From: Hyphomicrobiales bacterium
GTDB taxonomy: Bacteria; Pseudomonadota; Alphaproteobacteria; Rhizobiales; Rhizobiaceae
DNA length: 64,000 bases
Assembly: GCA_900465675.1 (NCBI GenBank)
Contig: UBJR01000006.1
Coordinates: 28,400-92,399, forward strand
Reading direction: 5' to 3'
Shown: positions 62,876-64,000 of the stretch, in pieces
Numbering within the stretch: the first letter of the stretch is position 1
Layout: every line of letters begins with the position of its first letter
The notes under the pieces: model-generated
Databases searched by the model: none
Told to the model about the DNA's origin: nothing
The model's input: the letters and a program-made list of their open reading frames with translations, nothing else
Position numbers and translations under genes: made by a program

Positions 62876-63271
62876 CTATTTCTCGGCTTTGGAGAGAACG
62901 AACGGTACGACGGCCGTCAGGATGGCGGCGACCGGTGCGTTGCGCAGCATGCGGCCGAACACATAGGTTCCGGCCATCGCGCCCGCGAGCTTCAGCCAAG
63001 GATAGTCACCGAGCTGGTCATGGGCGCTTCTGTCGGCCCATTCCAGATTGTTGAGCACCACGGCCGCACTCTGTTCCTTGATCACCGAAAGGCGCGCCCG
63101 CAGCGCTTCGAGCTCTGCCTGCAGCCGGTGAAGATCAGCCTCAAGGGCCGCGTCTTCTTCCGGATTGTCCCGGACGAAATCATCGGCCATCGCCTCCGCT
63201 TCCATCTCGGCCAGATGCGCCTGAAGGTCCGCTTCGGTTGCTTCTGCTCCGGGCCGTGATCTATCTGGCAT
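62876..63271 (-). CDS. Coiled-coil membrane-anchored hypothetical protein
   Basis: The ATG at 63271 follows GCAGGAGAGACAG and gives 131 residues. An acidic N-terminal part (EADLQAHLAEMEAEAMADDFVRDN) leads into a likely coiled coil (ALEADLHRLQAELEALRARLSVIKEQS, about residues 42-68). Near the C-terminus are hydrophobic stretches (KLAGAMAGTYVFGRML and VAAILTAVVPFVLS). It is probably attached to the inner membrane. No family is recognised. Confidence 0.75.
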   Translation of the reverse strand: MPDRSRPGAEATEADLQAHLAEMEAEAMADDFVRDNPEEDAALEADLHRLQAELEALRARLSVIKEQSAAVVLNNLEWADRSAHDQLGDYPWLKLAGAMAGTYVFGRMLRNAPVAAILTAVVPFVLSKAEK

Positions 63272-63496
63272 CTGTCTCTCCTGCGTTTCCGGTCTCAAGG
63301 CATTGCTGCTGAAAACCGAAACTCCCGGACAGGCGAAAAGTTTCGCGAAGATCGGGCGCTCACCGCTTTTCAGCGAAATCCGGCTGCTTTTCTACCCCGC
63401 TTGGCACCTGCGGAGGCGCGCGACCTACATCCGGCAGTGGATTCTAATCCTAATTGGCAGGTTGATATGGTGGGGTGCGGCTGACGTTATAGGCTC

Positions 63497-63829
63497 ATGA
63501 GGTTTGTGTTGATTTATATCGTAGCGTGCGTAACGGTGAGCCTGGCAACGGGGTTCGTCATCTATCCATTTTTCGCGCCGCCGCTCGACCCGGTAACCAG
63601 ACTGTCCGCAACCGGCACAGTCAACCTCGCTCCAAAGACGACAGCAAAGACATTCCGCGTCCGCCAAAGCTGCGTGGCGCCGACCGAATGCGCCGCCTAC
63701 GCATCCTCCGAAAGCCTTGCCGATCTGCTGGCAGCACGCTTCCCGTCGGCCGATATGCATGCCGTTCCTCCACAGCCGCCGCTCGAGCTCGACGGCAGAA
63801 CCGGGCGTCATGAGGAGAAGGCGCTGTGA
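63497..63829 (+). CDS. Secreted or membrane-anchored hypothetical protein
   Basis: The 110-residue protein has an N-terminal hydrophobic helix (MRFVLIYIVACVTVSLATGFVIYPFF), then a short domain with two cysteines (QSCVAPTECAAY) and a Pro-rich region (VPPQPPLELDG). It is likely periplasmic, tethered by the uncleaved helix. Ribosome site is poor. No function is known. Confidence 0.62.
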   Translation: MRFVLIYIVACVTVSLATGFVIYPFFAPPLDPVTRLSATGTVNLAPKTTAKTFRVRQSCVAPTECAAYASSESLADLLAARFPSADMHAVPPQPPLELDGRTGRHEEKAL

Positions 63830-63911
63830 CGCCTCATTCGGCCGCATCGCGCAAAATCAACCATCCATTAACCATAATTAGGCATCGTCGATATAAACAC
63901 GGAGAGGGCCG

Positions 63912-64000
63912 TTGAAGCATCAGACGATAATCGCGCGGGTTGCAGCATGCATGCTGATGTCTTCCGCACTGGCCGGCTGCGTGAGCGGTCCGGATCATGT
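63912..64000 (+). CDS. Lipoprotein, 5' part only
   Basis: GGAGAGGGCCG precedes a TTG at 63912. The 29 complete codons before the window ends encode a lipoprotein signal: basic N-terminus KHQTIIAR, hydrophobic core VAACMLMSSALAGC with lipobox LAGC, then VSGPDH. The mature protein is outside the window, so no function can be given. Confidence 0.72.
   Translation, partial: MKHQTIIARVAACMLMSSALAGCVSGPDH

Noticed and set aside
63874..63890. TTAACCATAATTA as a CtrA site before the terminal lipoprotein
   Set aside because: The second half-site does not fit TTAA at the seven-base spacing, so it was not called.

Overview
The window reads as chromosomal DNA of an alphaproteobacterium of the Rhizobium/Agrobacterium group. 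The strongest evidence is the gbpR / chvE-gguA-gguB-gguC block, which is typical of that group. A 579-residue L-arabinonate dehydratase, a xylF-xylH-xylG transporter with a single-domain ATPase, GC-rich coding DNA with many TTG/GTG starts, and a perfect TTAA-N7-TTAAC (CtrA-type) box agree with it. The window is densely coded, with one tRNA and no rRNA, CRISPR array or recognisable insertion sequence. The genes at both ends run off the window.

Layout. (1) 1-10.3 kb: purine/ureide catabolism. It holds urate oxidase PuuD and guanine deaminase GuaD on the plus strand. On the minus strand lie allantoinase PuuE, OHCU decarboxylase UraD, ureidoglycolate lyase AllA and hydroxyisourate hydrolase UraH, with a HepT-MntA toxin-antitoxin pair between UraD and AllA. 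A class III adenylate cyclase, an SDR/HxlR pair, an FMN alpha-hydroxy-acid dehydrogenase and a phosphoesterase lie among them. (2) 10.4-20.3 kb: AraC-AzlC-AzlD amino-acid exporter, a 2H-phosphoesterase-like protein, a split MnmC (FAD oxidoreductase and MnmD sharing a start), a large soluble hybrid histidine kinase, and small secreted, GFA and TetR genes. (3) 20.3-28.5 kb: orphan TRAP solute receptor, DEAD-box helicase, radical SAM enzyme, DMT exporter, inositol dehydrogenase and a J-domain-like protein. (4) 28.5-38.1 kb: sugar sensing and uptake (GbpR, ChvE, GguAB) plus GguC, an aldehyde dehydrogenase and L-arabinonate dehydratase, which together give most of the non-phosphorylating arabinose route to 2-oxoglutarate.

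(5) 38.2-43.5 kb: three transglutaminase-like proteins, an alpha-E protein and a circularly permuted ATP-grasp enzyme. This is a conserved but functionally unassigned peptide-ligase/peptidase-type system and the best candidate here for undescribed biology. (6) 43.8-48.7 kb: ROK repressor divergent from xylF-xylH-xylG, with a 19-bp palindromic operator between them. (7) 48.8-55.1 kb: tRNA-Arg(CCG), then an accessory-looking stretch (unrecognised membrane protein, lipoprotein, LuxR regulator, orphan FliN-like protein, PilZ-like protein), then rpsU, small proteins and a cold-shock gene with a long leader. (8) 55.1-60.8 kb: methyltransferase and LysR genes, then a 5'-truncated 4,5-dihydroxyphthalate-decarboxylase-like gene, class II aldolase, amidohydrolase and MFS transporter, which look like the remnant of an aromatic-acid pathway. 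(9) 60.8-64 kb: ArsR-SRPBCC pair with twin operators, DUF1127/LysR pair, small hypothetical proteins and the start of a lipoprotein gene.

The two sugar-transport operons share a design. A strongly expressed binding-protein gene is followed by a very stable intercistronic hairpin without a U-tract, then the membrane and ATPase genes. Function assignments rest on sequence motifs and gene order read by eye; no database search was run.
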